A stretch of DNA of 64,000 nt from Allobosea sp. (GCF_030695125.1 NZ_JAUYTP010000018.1:1-64000); one strand, 5' to 3'; positions 35,994 to 45,832 are shown, counted from the first letter of the stretch. Numbers and translations are program-made. Notes: a model not told the origin generated them from the sequence alone.

Positions 35994-37138
35994 GGTGAGG
36001 TTCGTGAGGCAGGCGATGGGCCAAACTCGGCCCGTAACGCCTCGTCATGCTGGCCGAGCGCCGGCACGGGGCGCATCGTGACGCGCTGCCCGTCGACGAT
36101 GGCGGGCGGGGCGAGGACCTCGACGGGGCCGGACGGCGTCGGCGTCGCTAGGGCGGTCGCGGCAGGGTGGGTGATCAGATCGCCGACGCTGGAGACGGTG
36201 CCATAGGCGATGGCGTAGCGATCGAGCGCGGCGGTGACCTCGGCGAAGGGCCGCGTGGCGAGCAGGGCCTGAACCTCGCGATCCACCGTCTCGCGCTGCC
36301 GCACCCGCAGGACATTGGTGGCGAAGCGGGCGTCCTCGGCGAGCGCCGCGCTGCCCAGGACCTCGCGGGCCAGGATCTGCCATTCGCGCTCGCTCTGGAT
36401 CGAGATCAGCACATCGCCGTCGGCGGTCGAGAAGACGCCATAGGGGGCGATCGAGGGGTGGGCGAGCCCCAGCCGCGGCGGCTCGATGCCGCCATAGCGC
36501 CGCGTCAGATAGGGCACGTTCATCAGGTCGCCGAGCGTGTCGAACAGCGAGAGCTGGATCGCGGAGCCCTGGCCGGTTTTCGCACGCCGCAGCAGCGCCT
36601 CCAGGATCGCGGCATAGGCGGCCTGGCCGGTGGCGATGTCGGCGATCGAGACGCCGATGCGCGACGGCCCCGAGGCCTGCGTGCCGGTGATGGCAGCGAG
36701 GCCGGACTCGGCCTGGACCAGCAGGTCATAGGCCTTGCGGGTGTGGTGCGGTGTGCCCGGCGCATAGCCCGAGACGTCGCAGGTGATCAGCCGGGGATAG
36801 CGCGCGCGCAACTCGGTCGCGCCGAGGCCGAGCCGGCCGGTGGCACCCGGTGCGAGGTTCTGGATGAAGACATCGGCCTGAGCGAGCATCGTCTCGACCA
36901 TGGCGCGGTCATCGGCCTGCTTGAGATCGACGCGGCAGGATTCCTTGCCGCGGTTGAGCCAGACGAAATAGGAGGACAGGCCCTTCGCATAGTCGTCATA
37001 GCCGCGTGCGAAGTCCCCTTCCGCGCGTTCGAGCTTGATGACGCGCGCGCCGGCATCGGCGAGCTTGCAGGTCGCGGTCGGCACGGCTACCGCCTGCTCC
37101 AGCGCCACCACCAGAATTCCCTCGAGGGCGTTCTTCAT
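35945..37138 (-). CDS. CaiB/BaiF class III CoA-transferase
   Basis: 397 residues. Family III CoA-transferase pattern: ILVVALEQAVAVPTATCKLADAGARVIKLE at the N terminus, then WLNRGKESCRVDLK, IQNLAPGATGRLGLG, VSGYAPGTPHHTRKAYDLLVQAESGL and GQGSAIQLSLFDTL. The catalytic Asp is expected in AYDLLVQ. It would activate a carboxylic acid for the dehydrogenase and hydratase encoded downstream. The last about 20 residues (after LRAEFG) are translated from a palindromic repeat and end in RDPS, so the native C terminus has been replaced. ATG 37138 is preferred over an upstream in-frame start at 37168. Confidence 0.85.
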   Translation of the reverse strand: MKNALEGILVVALEQAVAVPTATCKLADAGARVIKLERAEGDFARGYDDYAKGLSSYFVWLNRGKESCRVDLKQADDRAMVETMLAQADVFIQNLAPGATGRLGLGATELRARYPRLITCDVSGYAPGTPHHTRKAYDLLVQAESGLAAITGTQASGPSRIGVSIADIATGQAAYAAILEALLRRAKTGQGSAIQLSLFDTLGDLMNVPYLTRRYGGIEPPRLGLAHPSIAPYGVFSTADGDVLISIQSEREWQILAREVLGSAALAEDARFATNVLRVRQRETVDREVQALLATRPFAEVTAALDRYAIAYGTVSSVGDLITHPAATALATPTPSGPVEVLAPPAIVDGQRVTMRPVPALGQHDEALRAEFGPSPASRTSPSFRTSGEAAQIRDPS

Positions 37139-37217
37139 CGTCCCGGCGATCCGCCTTACCCGTCGCAATGGCGCCAGACGGGCGGTCGAAACCAGGCGGA
37201 GTCAAATAGGGTTTTGC

Positions 37218-37283
37218 GATGAGGGGCATAGCGAAATGCTCGCTGCGCCGCGATCTCCATAGATTATCGCTATGGCCCTCATC
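37218..37283. promoter_or_regulatory. Inverted repeat with LysR-type T-N11-A site in divergent promoter
   Basis: Two 17-base arms, GATGAGGGGCATAGCGA (37218-37234) and TCGCTATGGCCCTCATC (37267-37283), match at 16 of 17 positions in inverted orientation, 32 bases apart. Inside, CCATAG-ATTATCG-CTATGG (37257-37275) is a perfect 6-base inverted repeat with the T-N11-A spacing of LysR boxes. It lies between the CoA-transferase gene and the ABC binding-protein gene, so one regulator could control the CoA-ester genes and the transporter together. The LysR protein at 32843-33805 is the nearest candidate. Confidence 0.6.
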
Positions 37284-37387
37284 GTTTTATCCTACTTGCC
37301 CCGCCCGACCGCCCATGCACCCCTCTGCGCTCCAGGCAGCGTGCCACCCAAGAGCGCGCTCCAGAAACCATTCAGGGAGAGGTCACG

Positions 37388-38692
37388 ATGGGCACCAAGA
37401 GATCAGCCGTAGCCGCATTCGCCCTGGGAGCGCTGATAGCGCTGCCGGCGCAGGCGCAGGACAAGCCGAAGGAACTCGTCGTGGGGATCGCGACCTTCCT
37501 GTCCGGACCCGCTTCGGTCTTCGGCGTGCCGGGCCGCAATGCCGCCGATCTGTTCATCGAGGAGCTGAACGCCAAGGGCGGCATCCTCGGCGTGCCGGTG
37601 AAGCCTGTCTATGTCGACGAGGGCGCGGGCACCAACCAGCTGATCTCGGAGTATCGCCGCGTCGTCCAGGACCAGGGCGCGCAGGTGATGTTCGGCGCGA
37701 TCTCGTCGGGCTCCTGCAACGCGCTCGCCCCCGTCGCCGAGGACCTCAAGGTCGTCAACGTGATGTGGGACTGCGGCACGCAGACCATCTTCGAGGAGGG
37801 CAAGTGGAAGTATTCGGTCCGCACCCAGGGCCATGCCGGCGCCGAGATGATGGCGACGCTGCTCTACCTGATGAAGGTCAAGCCGGACTTCAAGACGATC
37901 GCGGTGGTCAACCAGGACTATGCCTGGGGCCGTGAGTCCTGGGCGCTGTTCCAGGCCGGGCTGAAGGCTCTGAAGCCGGATGTCAGGATCGTCGCCGAGC
38001 TGTTCCCGAAATTCGGCGCGCCCGATTTCTCGACCGAGATCACGCGCCTCTCGGCGCTGCGGCCCGATGTCGTGCTCTCGACCTCCTGGGGCGGCGATCT
38101 CGACACCTTCGTCCAGCAGGCCGCGGCGCGCGGCCTCCTGAAGCAGTCGACTTTCGTGCTGCCGCTCGCCGAAAGCTCGATGGAGCGCCTCGGCGCCGTG
38201 ATGCCCGAAGGCGTCATCGTCGGCGGCCGCGGCGACCATTACTTCCTGCATCCCAAGCACAAGAACTCGGCCGAGATGCAGAATTTCGTGAAGAAGTACC
38301 GCGAGAAGACCAACGTCTATCCGATCTATCCGACCTTCCACATGAACCAGGCCGTCACCGGCCTCACCAAGGCCTATGAGAAGGCCAGCGCCGCCAATGG
38401 CGGCAAGTGGCCTACCAAGGAGCAGGTGATCGCTGCCTTCGAGGGGCTGGAGTTCAAGTCGCTGACCGGGACGATCACCATCCGTTCGGACCATCAGGGC
38501 CTCGAGGACCAGTTGCTCGGCACCACCAAGCGCGTGCCGGAATACCCCTTCGCCGTCTACGACAAGATGGCGCTCTATCCCGGCAAGCTGGTGACCACCC
38601 CGGTCGGCGAGAAGTCGCTGGAATGGTTCGCCAAGATCAAGCCGGATCTGGTCAACGACAAGTCGATCGAGACCTTCGAATATTCGAAGTAA
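37388..38692 (+). CDS. Branched-chain amino acid-type ABC transporter substrate-binding protein
   Basis: 434-residue periplasmic type I binding protein. Signal peptide (AVAAFALGALIALPAQAQ), then VVGIATFLSGPASVFGVPGRNAADLFIEELNAKGGILG, the LivJ/LivK-family start. GGGAGAGG precedes ATG 37388. It heads a complete transporter (binding protein, two permeases, two ATPases). Such systems carry branched amino acids, amides, urea or aromatic acids; the linked CoA-ester genes suggest a carboxylic acid ligand. Confidence 0.9.
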   Translation: MGTKRSAVAAFALGALIALPAQAQDKPKELVVGIATFLSGPASVFGVPGRNAADLFIEELNAKGGILGVPVKPVYVDEGAGTNQLISEYRRVVQDQGAQVMFGAISSGSCNALAPVAEDLKVVNVMWDCGTQTIFEEGKWKYSVRTQGHAGAEMMATLLYLMKVKPDFKTIAVVNQDYAWGRESWALFQAGLKALKPDVRIVAELFPKFGAPDFSTEITRLSALRPDVVLSTSWGGDLDTFVQQAAARGLLKQSTFVLPLAESSMERLGAVMPEGVIVGGRGDHYFLHPKHKNSAEMQNFVKKYREKTNVYPIYPTFHMNQAVTGLTKAYEKASAANGGKWPTKEQVIAAFEGLEFKSLTGTITIRSDHQGLEDQLLGTTKRVPEYPFAVYDKMALYPGKLVTTPVGEKSLEWFAKIKPDLVNDKSIETFEYSK

Positions 38693-38711
38693 CGCGTTCC
38701 CTTATCCACGT

Positions 38712-38810
38712 CGTCATCCCGGACGAGCGGCGAAGCCGCGATGATCCGGGATCCATGCCTGAACTGTTCCGGCATGGATCCCGGGTCTCCCTTCGGTCGC
38801 CCGGGATGAC
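38712..38810. repeat. Palindromic intergenic repeat (GTCATCCCGGACG type)
   Basis: Inverted repeat between the binding-protein and first permease genes: outer arms GTCATCCCGG / CCGGGATGAC, inner GATCCATGCC / GGCATGGATC. Close relative of the copies at 35875 and 48623. Within an operon it may lower or stabilise downstream expression. Confidence 0.85.
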
Positions 38811-38845
38811 GGCGTGAGGATGTTCGGACTGAAGAACGGTTCTCA

Positions 38846-39751
38846 ATGCCTCCTGAAATGCTCTTCCTCGCCGCGCTCGACGGCCTCGCCTATGGCTCGC
38901 TGCTGTTCCTGGTGGCGGTCGGGCTGTCGCTGATCTTCGGCGTGCTCGGCGTGCTCAATGTCGCCCATGGCTCGTTCTACGCGATCGGCGCCTATGTCGC
39001 GGCGAGCGCCGTGCTGGCGGCGGCCGGGATGGGTCTGCCGACCTGGCTCGCCTTCCCGCTCTTTCTGATCTCCGCCGTTCTCGTCGGCGTCGTCGTCGGC
39101 GGGTTGGTCGAGGCGCTGCTGCTGCGGCGAATCTACGGCAAGGAGGAGGTGCTGCAGCTCCTCGTCACCTTCGCGGTGTTCATGATCCTCGAGGACGCGC
39201 AGAAGGTCGTCTTCGGCACGCAGCCGCTTTTCGCCAATGCGCCGATGAACTGGCTCGGCACGATCGAGGTCTTCGGCATCTACTACACCAATTACCAGCT
39301 CATCCTGATCCCGCTGGTGGCGCTGGCCGTTCTGGTGGGCCTGCGGCTGTTCCTGCGCCGGACCGCCTTCGGGCGCGCGATCGTCGCGGTGACCCAGGAC
39401 CGCGAGGCGGCGATGGCGATGGGCATCAATGCGACGCGCATCTATCTCTTCACCTTCATGATCGGGGCCTCGCTGGCGGCGCTGGGCGGGGCTCTGTCCT
39501 CGGCCACGACCTCGCTGACGCCGGGCATCGGCTCGGGGATGATCGTGCTGTCCTTCGCGGTGGCGGCCACGGCCGGGCTCGGGCGGATCGAGGGTGCGGC
39601 GGTCGCAGCCCTGATGATCGGGCTGGGGCGCTCGGCGGCGGTTTATTTCGCGCCGGAATTCGACGTGCTGATCCCCTATCTGATCATGGTCGCGGTGCTG
39701 CTGATCAAGCCGGAAGGGCTGTTCACCACGCTGCAGACGAGGAAAGTCTGA
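38846..39751 (+). CDS. Branched-chain-type ABC transporter permease (LivH-like)
   Basis: 301-residue inner-membrane protein with about eight helices; LivH landmarks are LDGLAYGSLLFLVAVGLSLIFGV, NVAHGSFYAIGAY and the cytoplasmic VTQDREAAMAMGINATRIYLFTF loop. It shares its last base with the LivM-like start (TGATG). Confidence 0.93.
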   Translation: MPPEMLFLAALDGLAYGSLLFLVAVGLSLIFGVLGVLNVAHGSFYAIGAYVAASAVLAAAGMGLPTWLAFPLFLISAVLVGVVVGGLVEALLLRRIYGKEEVLQLLVTFAVFMILEDAQKVVFGTQPLFANAPMNWLGTIEVFGIYYTNYQLILIPLVALAVLVGLRLFLRRTAFGRAIVAVTQDREAAMAMGINATRIYLFTFMIGASLAALGGALSSATTSLTPGIGSGMIVLSFAVAATAGLGRIEGAAVAALMIGLGRSAAVYFAPEFDVLIPYLIMVAVLLIKPEGLFTTLQTRKV

Positions 39752-40700
39752 TGGCGCGCCAGTATCTCATCGGCGCGGCGCTGCTGATCGCGCTCATCGT
39801 CTTTCCCGTGATCTCGCCCTGGGCGACGGTCATTCTCACCGTGGCGCTTTGCGAGGGGCTGGCGGCGCTCGGCATCCTCGTGTTGCTGCGGGCGGGCCAA
39901 GTCTCCTTCGGCCATGGGCTGTTCTTCGCCTTCTCGGCCTATGTCGTCGCCTTCATGGCGGCCGCGAGCTTCGGACACGAGGTGCTGCTGCTGGTGCCGA
40001 TCGCCACCGCGGCGTCGGGTCTGGTCGCCGCGCTGGTCGGGCTCTTCATGGTGCGCTACCGGGCGATCTTCTTCGGCATGCTCAACCTCGCCATCTCGAT
40101 GGTGTTCTTCTCGCTTCTGGAGAAGCTGTTCTCGATCACCGGTGGGGCCGACGGCAAGCGCGTGCCGCGGCCGACGCTGGCGGGGATGACGCTGGAGCGC
40201 GAGACCTTCGAGTTCTGGATGTTCTACATCACCCTGGCGCTGGCGGTGGTCGCGGCGCTCGGCGTCGCACGCTATCTCGTCTCGCCCGGCGGCAAAGCGC
40301 TGGAGGCGATCAAGTCCAACGAGACGCGGCTGGAATATCTCGGCGTCTCCAGCCGCAAGGTGCTCTACGGCGCCTATCTGCTGTCGGGGCTGCTGGCGGG
40401 CTTGGGCGGAGCGATCATCGCGCTGGTCTCGGGCCATGTCACGCCGGAGCTGGCCTATTGGGTGCGCTCTGGCGAGTTCGTCTTCATCGCGATCCTCGGC
40501 GGCGTCGGCGGCGTGGCGGGGCCGTTCCTGGGCGCGCTGATGTTCCAGATCATCCGCGGCTATGCGGCCGTCCACGCGCCCGAGACTTGGCATGCCGTGC
40601 TGGGCGTGATGCTGCTGGTGATCATCTTCTTCGCGCCGAGCGGGCTCTACGGGCTGATCGCGGGTCGCAAGCGCGCCGCTGCGCAGAAGGAGACCGCGCC

Positions 40701-40704
<4 letters not shown>
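39751..40704 (+). CDS. Branched-chain-type ABC transporter permease (LivM-like)
   Basis: 317 residues, multi-pass membrane protein with LivM patterns QVSFGHGLFFAFSAYVVA and AIKSNETRLEYLGVSSRKVLYGAYLLSGLLAGLGGA, and GVGGVAGPFLGA near the C terminus. Overlaps the ATPase gene by 4 bases (ATGA), indicating translational coupling. Confidence 0.93.
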
Positions 40705-41450
<746 letters not shown>

Positions 41451-41452
41451 CC

Positions 41453-42154
41453 ATGCTGGAGATCAGGGGACTGTCTGCCGTCATCGAAGGCGTGCAGGTG
41501 CTGCGCAAGGTCGATTTTGCGCTGGCCGAGGGCGCGACGGTGGCGCTGATCGGCCGCAACGGCGCGGGCAAGACCAGCCTGCTGCGCGCGATCATGGGCT
41601 TCATGACCGTGACGGAGGGCACCATCGCCTTCGACAGCCGGCCAATCCTGACGATGCCGCCGCATGAGCGGCCGCGGCTCGGCATCGGTTATGCGCCGGA
41701 GGACCGCCGGCTGTTCTCGAGCTTCTCGATCGAGGAGAACATCCGCCTGCCGGCCGAAGTCATGAAGGTGCCGGGCGCCGAGATCGCCAGGCGGCTGGAG
41801 GGCATCTACCAGGTGCTGCCGGAACTGGCCGATCTGCGCCACCGCGCGGCGGCGGGGCTTTCGGGAGGCCAGGGCAAGATGGCGGCGCTGGCCCGGGCGC
41901 TGATGGTGGGGCAGCGCGTCATCCTGCTGGACGAGCCGTTCCAGGGCCTCGCGCCGGTGCTGGCGCAGCGCTATGCGACCGCCCTGCGCGCTCTGCGCGA
42001 CAGCCATCCCGAGATCGCGTTGCTCATCACCGAATCCAACCCCAGTCTGCTGCGCAGCTTCGCCGAACGCGCCTATGCGATCGAGCGCGGCGAGGTCACG
42101 GAGGTGGCCGGCGGCCTGGCGGCGAGTTCGCTCGAAGCGGCGGGGCTGCATTAG
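41453..42154 (+). CDS. Branched-chain-type ABC transporter ATPase (LivF-like)
   Basis: 233 residues. Walker A GRNGAGKT, RLGIGYAPEDRRLFSSFSIEEN, signature LSGGQGKMAALARAL and Walker B VILLDEPFQGLAP. The H-loop position reads ITESNPS rather than the usual VEQN, so the switch His appears absent. It ends the transporter operon. Confidence 0.92.
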   Translation: MLEIRGLSAVIEGVQVLRKVDFALAEGATVALIGRNGAGKTSLLRAIMGFMTVTEGTIAFDSRPILTMPPHERPRLGIGYAPEDRRLFSSFSIEENIRLPAEVMKVPGAEIARRLEGIYQVLPELADLRHRAAAGLSGGQGKMAALARALMVGQRVILLDEPFQGLAPVLAQRYATALRALRDSHPEIALLITESNPSLLRSFAERAYAIERGEVTEVAGGLAASSLEAAGLH

Positions 42155-42204
42155 GCGCAGGATGGGCTCTGCCCTCGGCTGGCATTGGACAATGAGCCGC
42201 CAAG

Positions 42205-42228
42205 GATATACATCTTAGGGAGTATATC
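42205..42228. promoter_or_regulatory. Operator of toxin-antitoxin operon
   Basis: GATATAC-N10-GTATATC, a perfect 7-base AT-rich inverted repeat starting 37 bases before the antitoxin ATG. The right arm immediately precedes the AGGAG ribosome site. Placement and symmetry suit autorepression by the antitoxin/toxin complex. Confidence 0.8.
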
Positions 42229-42241
42229 AGGAGATTGCGTC

Positions 42242-42472
42242 ATGCAGGTCGCGCGTTGGGGTAACAGTCTGGCCGTGCGTCTGCCTGCATCCGTGGTCGA
42301 GGCACTCGGCCTCAAGGAAGGCGACGACATCGAGATCCGCGTCGCCGGCGAGCGTGCCTTCGACGTGGGGCTCGACCGTAGCCGCGAACGGGCGCTCGAA
42401 CGTGTCCGCGCGCTGCGCAGGCCCCTGCCGCCCGGCTGGCGTTTCGACCGCGACGAGGCCAATGCGCGGTGA
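42242..42472 (+). CDS. AbrB/MazE-type antitoxin
   Basis: 76 residues. N-terminal swapped-hairpin AbrB DNA-binding domain (MQVARWGNSLAVRLPASVVE, then LGLKEGDDIEIRV) and a C-terminal charged tail for toxin binding (RPLPPGWRFDRDEANAR). AGGAG lies 9 bases before the ATG. It overlaps the toxin start by GTGA, so toxin synthesis is coupled to antitoxin translation. Confidence 0.9.
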   Translation: MQVARWGNSLAVRLPASVVEALGLKEGDDIEIRVAGERAFDVGLDRSRERALERVRALRRPLPPGWRFDRDEANAR

Positions 42473-42885
42473 CGGCACCGCACGAATTCCTGGATACGAA
42501 TGTGCTGATCTACGCCTTTTCCGATGATCCTCGCTCGGCCCGTGCCGAAGCCCTGCTGGCGAAGGGCTGTGCCAGCAGCGTGCAGGCGCTCAACGAATTC
42601 GCCAATGTCGCGCGGCGCAAGCTCGCGATGGAGTGGCGGGAAGTGCAGGAGGCTCTGGACGCGATCCGAGCGTTGCTCTCTGCGGTCGCCCCCCTTGATT
42701 TGGAAACGCATCTCGTCGGCATCAAACTCGCCGAGCGCCACCGGCTCTCGGTCTATGACGCGATGATGATCGCGGCGGCTCTGCACCTCCGCTGCACGAC
42801 CTTCTGGTCGGAGGATCTGCAGGACGGGCTGGTCGTGGAGGAACGCCTCACCGTCCGAAACCCATTTCTCGCGGGATCGAGATGA
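42469..42885 (+). CDS. PIN-domain ribonuclease toxin (VapC-type)
   Basis: 138 residues. The metal-binding acidic residues of PIN nucleases are present: D9 in FLDTNVLIYAF, E43 in NEFAN, D97 in SVYDAMM and D116 in SEDLQDG. Start is GTG overlapping the antitoxin stop. It would cleave tRNA or other RNA when the antitoxin is degraded. All catalytic positions are intact, so the pair should be functional. Confidence 0.9.
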   Translation: MTAPHEFLDTNVLIYAFSDDPRSARAEALLAKGCASSVQALNEFANVARRKLAMEWREVQEALDAIRALLSAVAPLDLETHLVGIKLAERHRLSVYDAMMIAAALHLRCTTFWSEDLQDGLVVEERLTVRNPFLAGSR

Positions 42886-42965
42886 ACCGCATCAGCCTGC
42901 CCTGAGCGGGTGGACCTCAAACGAGATATGCGCCCCGGATTTGGGGCTTCAATAGGAGTAAAGAC

Positions 42966-44399
42966 ATGACCCAGCACTTCATCAACGGCCGCCATGTGGC
43001 GGGCCGCAGCGGCGAGACCATGGCCGTGCTGGCGCCCGCTACCGGCGAGGAGTTCACCCGCATCGCCTGCGGCACGGCCGAGGACATCGACGACGCCGTG
43101 AAGGCGGCGCGCGCGGCTTATGAAGGTGCCTGGGGCAGGCTCACGGCGGCCGAGCGCGGCCGGCTGATTGCCAAGCTCGGGCTCAAGGTTCTCGACAACT
43201 TCGACGAGCTTGCCCGCACGGAGGCGCAGGACACGGGCAAGCCGATGGCGCAGGCGCGTGCCGATATCGAGGCGACCGCCCGCTATTTCGAGTTCTATGG
43301 CGGTGCCGCCGACAAGGTGCACGGGCATATCGTGCCGTTTCTCAACGGCTACAGCGTCAACGTCATCCATGAGCCGCATGGCGTCACCGGGCATATCCTG
43401 CCGTGGAACTACCCGGCGCAGATGTTCGGGCGGTCGCTGACGGCGGCGCTCGCCATGGGCAATGCGGTGGTGCTGAAGCCGGCCGAAGAGGCCTGCCAGA
43501 CGGCGCTGCGGCTGGCGGTTCTGGCCTCCGAGGTCGGTTTCCCCGATGGCGCGATCAACATCGTCACCGGCCGCGGGCACGAGGCGGGCGCGGCGCTCTC
43601 GGCCCATCACGGCGTCGACTTCATGTCCTTCACCGGCTCGCCCGAGGTCGGCAAGATGGTGCAGCACGCCTGCGCCGAGCATCTGATCCCCTGCACGCTG
43701 GAGCTCGGCGGCAAGTCGCCCCAGATCGTCTTCGACGATGCCGATTTCGACGCCGCCGTGCCGATCGTCTGCAAGGCGATCGTCCAGAACACCGGGCAGA
43801 CCTGCTCGGCCGGCTCGCGCGTGCTGGTGCAGAGCCACGTCTATGACGACTTCATGGGCGCGGTCGCCAAGGAGTTCACCAAGCTGCGCGCCGGCACGCC
43901 GGAGATGGATCTCGATTGCGGCGCGGTGATCAACGCCAAGCAGCGTGGCCGCGTGCAGAGCTTCATCGACCAGGCCCGCGAGGCCGGCATCCCGGTGATC
44001 GCCGAAGGCCAGATCGCGCAGGGCGTGCCCAATGGCGGCTTCTATGTGACGCCGACGCTGTTCGGGAAGGTGCCGCGCGGCAACCGGCTGGAGCAGGAGG
44101 AGGTGTTCGGTCCGGTGCTCGCCGCCTTCCCCTTCAGCGACGAGGCGGATGCGATCAAGCTGGCGAATTCCACCGAATACGGCCTCGTCGCGGCGGTCTG
44201 GACCAAGGATGGCGGGCGCCAGCAGCGTGTCGCCAAGAAGGTCCGCGCCGGCCAGGTCTTCATCAACGGCTATGGCGCCGGCGGCGGCATCGAGTTGCCT
44301 TTTGGGGGCACCGGCAAATCCGGCCATGGCCGCGAAAAGGGCTTCGCCGCGCTGGAGGAGTTCGCGGTGACCAAGACGATCGTGCACAAGCACGGGTGA
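42966..44399 (+). CDS. NAD(P)-dependent aldehyde dehydrogenase
   Basis: 477 residues. Catalytic Cys in NTGQTCSAGSR (about 280), catalytic Glu in LELGGKSP (about 245), Asn in LPWNYPAQM and the EVFGPV motif are intact. It belongs to the broad betaine/gamma-aminobutyraldehyde/phenylacetaldehyde group. AGGAG is 8 bases upstream. It stands alone between the toxin-antitoxin pair and a convergent alcohol dehydrogenase; the PuuB-like oxidase 1.4 kb away would yield an aldehyde that this enzyme could use, but linkage is only by neighbourhood. Confidence 0.9.
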   Translation: MTQHFINGRHVAGRSGETMAVLAPATGEEFTRIACGTAEDIDDAVKAARAAYEGAWGRLTAAERGRLIAKLGLKVLDNFDELARTEAQDTGKPMAQARADIEATARYFEFYGGAADKVHGHIVPFLNGYSVNVIHEPHGVTGHILPWNYPAQMFGRSLTAALAMGNAVVLKPAEEACQTALRLAVLASEVGFPDGAINIVTGRGHEAGAALSAHHGVDFMSFTGSPEVGKMVQHACAEHLIPCTLELGGKSPQIVFDDADFDAAVPIVCKAIVQNTGQTCSAGSRVLVQSHVYDDFMGAVAKEFTKLRAGTPEMDLDCGAVINAKQRGRVQSFIDQAREAGIPVIAEGQIAQGVPNGGFYVTPTLFGKVPRGNRLEQEEVFGPVLAAFPFSDEADAIKLANSTEYGLVAAVWTKDGGRQQRVAKKVRAGQVFINGYGAGGGIELPFGGTGKSGHGREKGFAALEEFAVTKTIVHKHG

Positions 44400-44404
44400 G
44401 AACT

Positions 44405-44444
44405 GTCATTCCGGGGCAGCGCCGTTGGCGCGCCCCGGAATGAC
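44405..44444. terminator. Bidirectional hairpin between convergent dehydrogenase genes
   Basis: GTCATTCCGGGGC...GCCCCGGAATGAC, 13-base arms around a 14-base centre, filling the gap between the aldehyde and alcohol dehydrogenase stop codons. The arms equal the outer arms of the repeat at 7841-7967, so this is a minimal copy of the dispersed palindrome used where a terminator is expected. Confidence 0.7.
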
Positions 44445-44450
44445 AAACCC

Positions 44451-45575
44451 TCACATCATGATGACGTGGCGGATCGTGCGGCCTTCATTCAATGCGTCGA
44501 AGCCCTCATTGATGCCGTCGAGCCCGCTCTGGCTGGTCATTAGCTTGTCCACCGGCAGCTTGCCGCGCAGATAGAGATCGACGAAGCGCGGGATGTCGCG
44601 CACGGGGATGCAGGAGCCCACATAGGAGCCCTTCAGCGTGCGCTCCTCGCCGACGAGGCGCACGGGCGAGAGCGACAGGGTGTGGGCGGGGTTGGCGAGG
44701 CCTGCCGTCGTGGTGGTGCCGCCGCGCCGCGTGATCTGGTAGGCGAGGTCGAGCGCCTTGACCGAGCCCGCCATCTCCAGCCCGTGATCGACGCCGCCCT
44801 TGGTCGCGGCGCGGATCGCCTCAATGACGCCAGGGTCGCCCGCGTTGAAGGTGTCGGTCGCGCCCAGATCGCGCGCGATCGCAAGCTTTTCATCCGATAG
44901 ATCGACAGCGATAACGCGGGACGCGCCGCAGGCGGCGGCTCCCAACAGCGCGCTCAGGCCGACGCCGCCGAGGCCAACCACGGCGACCGTTTCGCCGGCC
45001 CGGACCTTGGCCGTGTTCACCGCCGCGCCGACGCCGGTCAGTACCGCGCAGCCGAAGAGCGCGGCGATCTCGTGGGGGATGTCGGCCTCAAGCTTCACCA
45101 GCGAATGGCGCGAGATCACAGCGTATTCGGCGAAGGCGGAAACGCCGACATGATGGTTCAACGGCTTTCCGCCGACGGAGAGCCGGCGCCCGCCGCCGAG
45201 CAGCTCGCCGACGCCATTGGCGGCATTGCCCGGCTCGCAGAGCGCCGGGCGGCCTTCGGCGCAGGGCGAGCAATGCCCGCAGGAGGGCACGAAGACCATG
45301 ATGACGCGGTCGCCCTTCTTGAGATCCTGCACGCCCGGGCCGGGCTCCACGACCTCGCCGGCCGCCTCATGGCCAAGCACCATCGGCACGGGGCGGATGC
45401 GGTTGCCATCGATCACCGAGAGGTCTGAATGACACAGGCCCGCTGCCCTGACACGCACGAGCACCTCGCCCGGGCCGGGCGGGGCGAGTTCGACCTCCTC
45501 GATCGAAAGCGGGCGGCTGTGCGCATAGGGCGCGGAAACCGGGCTGGCGTTCAGGACGGCGGCGCGAATTTTCAT
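44451..45575 (-). CDS. Zinc-dependent alcohol dehydrogenase
   Basis: 374-residue medium-chain dehydrogenase. Catalytic zinc ligands in GLCHSD and GHEAAGEV; structural zinc site CGHCSPCAEGRPALC; nucleotide motif VVGLGGVGLSAL followed by an Asp (AVDLSDEK), favouring NAD. Overall close to the class III/aryl-alcohol type. GAGGAAA precedes ATG 45575. Convergent with the aldehyde dehydrogenase, so the two could oxidise alcohol to acid but are not co-transcribed. Confidence 0.88.
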   Translation of the reverse strand: MKIRAAVLNASPVSAPYAHSRPLSIEEVELAPPGPGEVLVRVRAAGLCHSDLSVIDGNRIRPVPMVLGHEAAGEVVEPGPGVQDLKKGDRVIMVFVPSCGHCSPCAEGRPALCEPGNAANGVGELLGGGRRLSVGGKPLNHHVGVSAFAEYAVISRHSLVKLEADIPHEIAALFGCAVLTGVGAAVNTAKVRAGETVAVVGLGGVGLSALLGAAACGASRVIAVDLSDEKLAIARDLGATDTFNAGDPGVIEAIRAATKGGVDHGLEMAGSVKALDLAYQITRRGGTTTTAGLANPAHTLSLSPVRLVGEERTLKGSYVGSCIPVRDIPRFVDLYLRGKLPVDKLMTSQSGLDGINEGFDALNEGRTIRHVIMM

Positions 45576-45764
45576 GCAGGCGTTTCCTCGGCAGGCTTGT
45601 TGGTTGTTGCCGGCATCGGGCCGCAAAAGCCATGCGCTGTCAAAGACCGAATCGTGATCCGGGCCATAAGTCTGGAGCATGCAGCGAGGCGGGAGACCTG
45701 GGCTGAAGCGGCGTTGGTGCGGAAGCGCGCGTCAACGGCGCCGGGGTTCCGGCGATGGCTGGAG

Positions 45765-45803
45765 CATCCTTCGAGACAACGCTTCGCGGCTCCTCAGGAT
45801 GAG
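45765..45803. repeat. Short palindromic repeat (CATCCTTCGAGAC type)
   Basis: CATCCTTCGAGACAACG...GCTCCTCAGGATG, a different dispersed hairpin type from the GTCAT...ATGAC elements. It lies in the 257-base gap between the oxidase stop and the alcohol dehydrogenase start; the rest of that gap shows no other structure. Confidence 0.65.
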
Positions 45804-45832
45804 GGCGGAGGCGTCGCCCCGCTCTCGACGGC

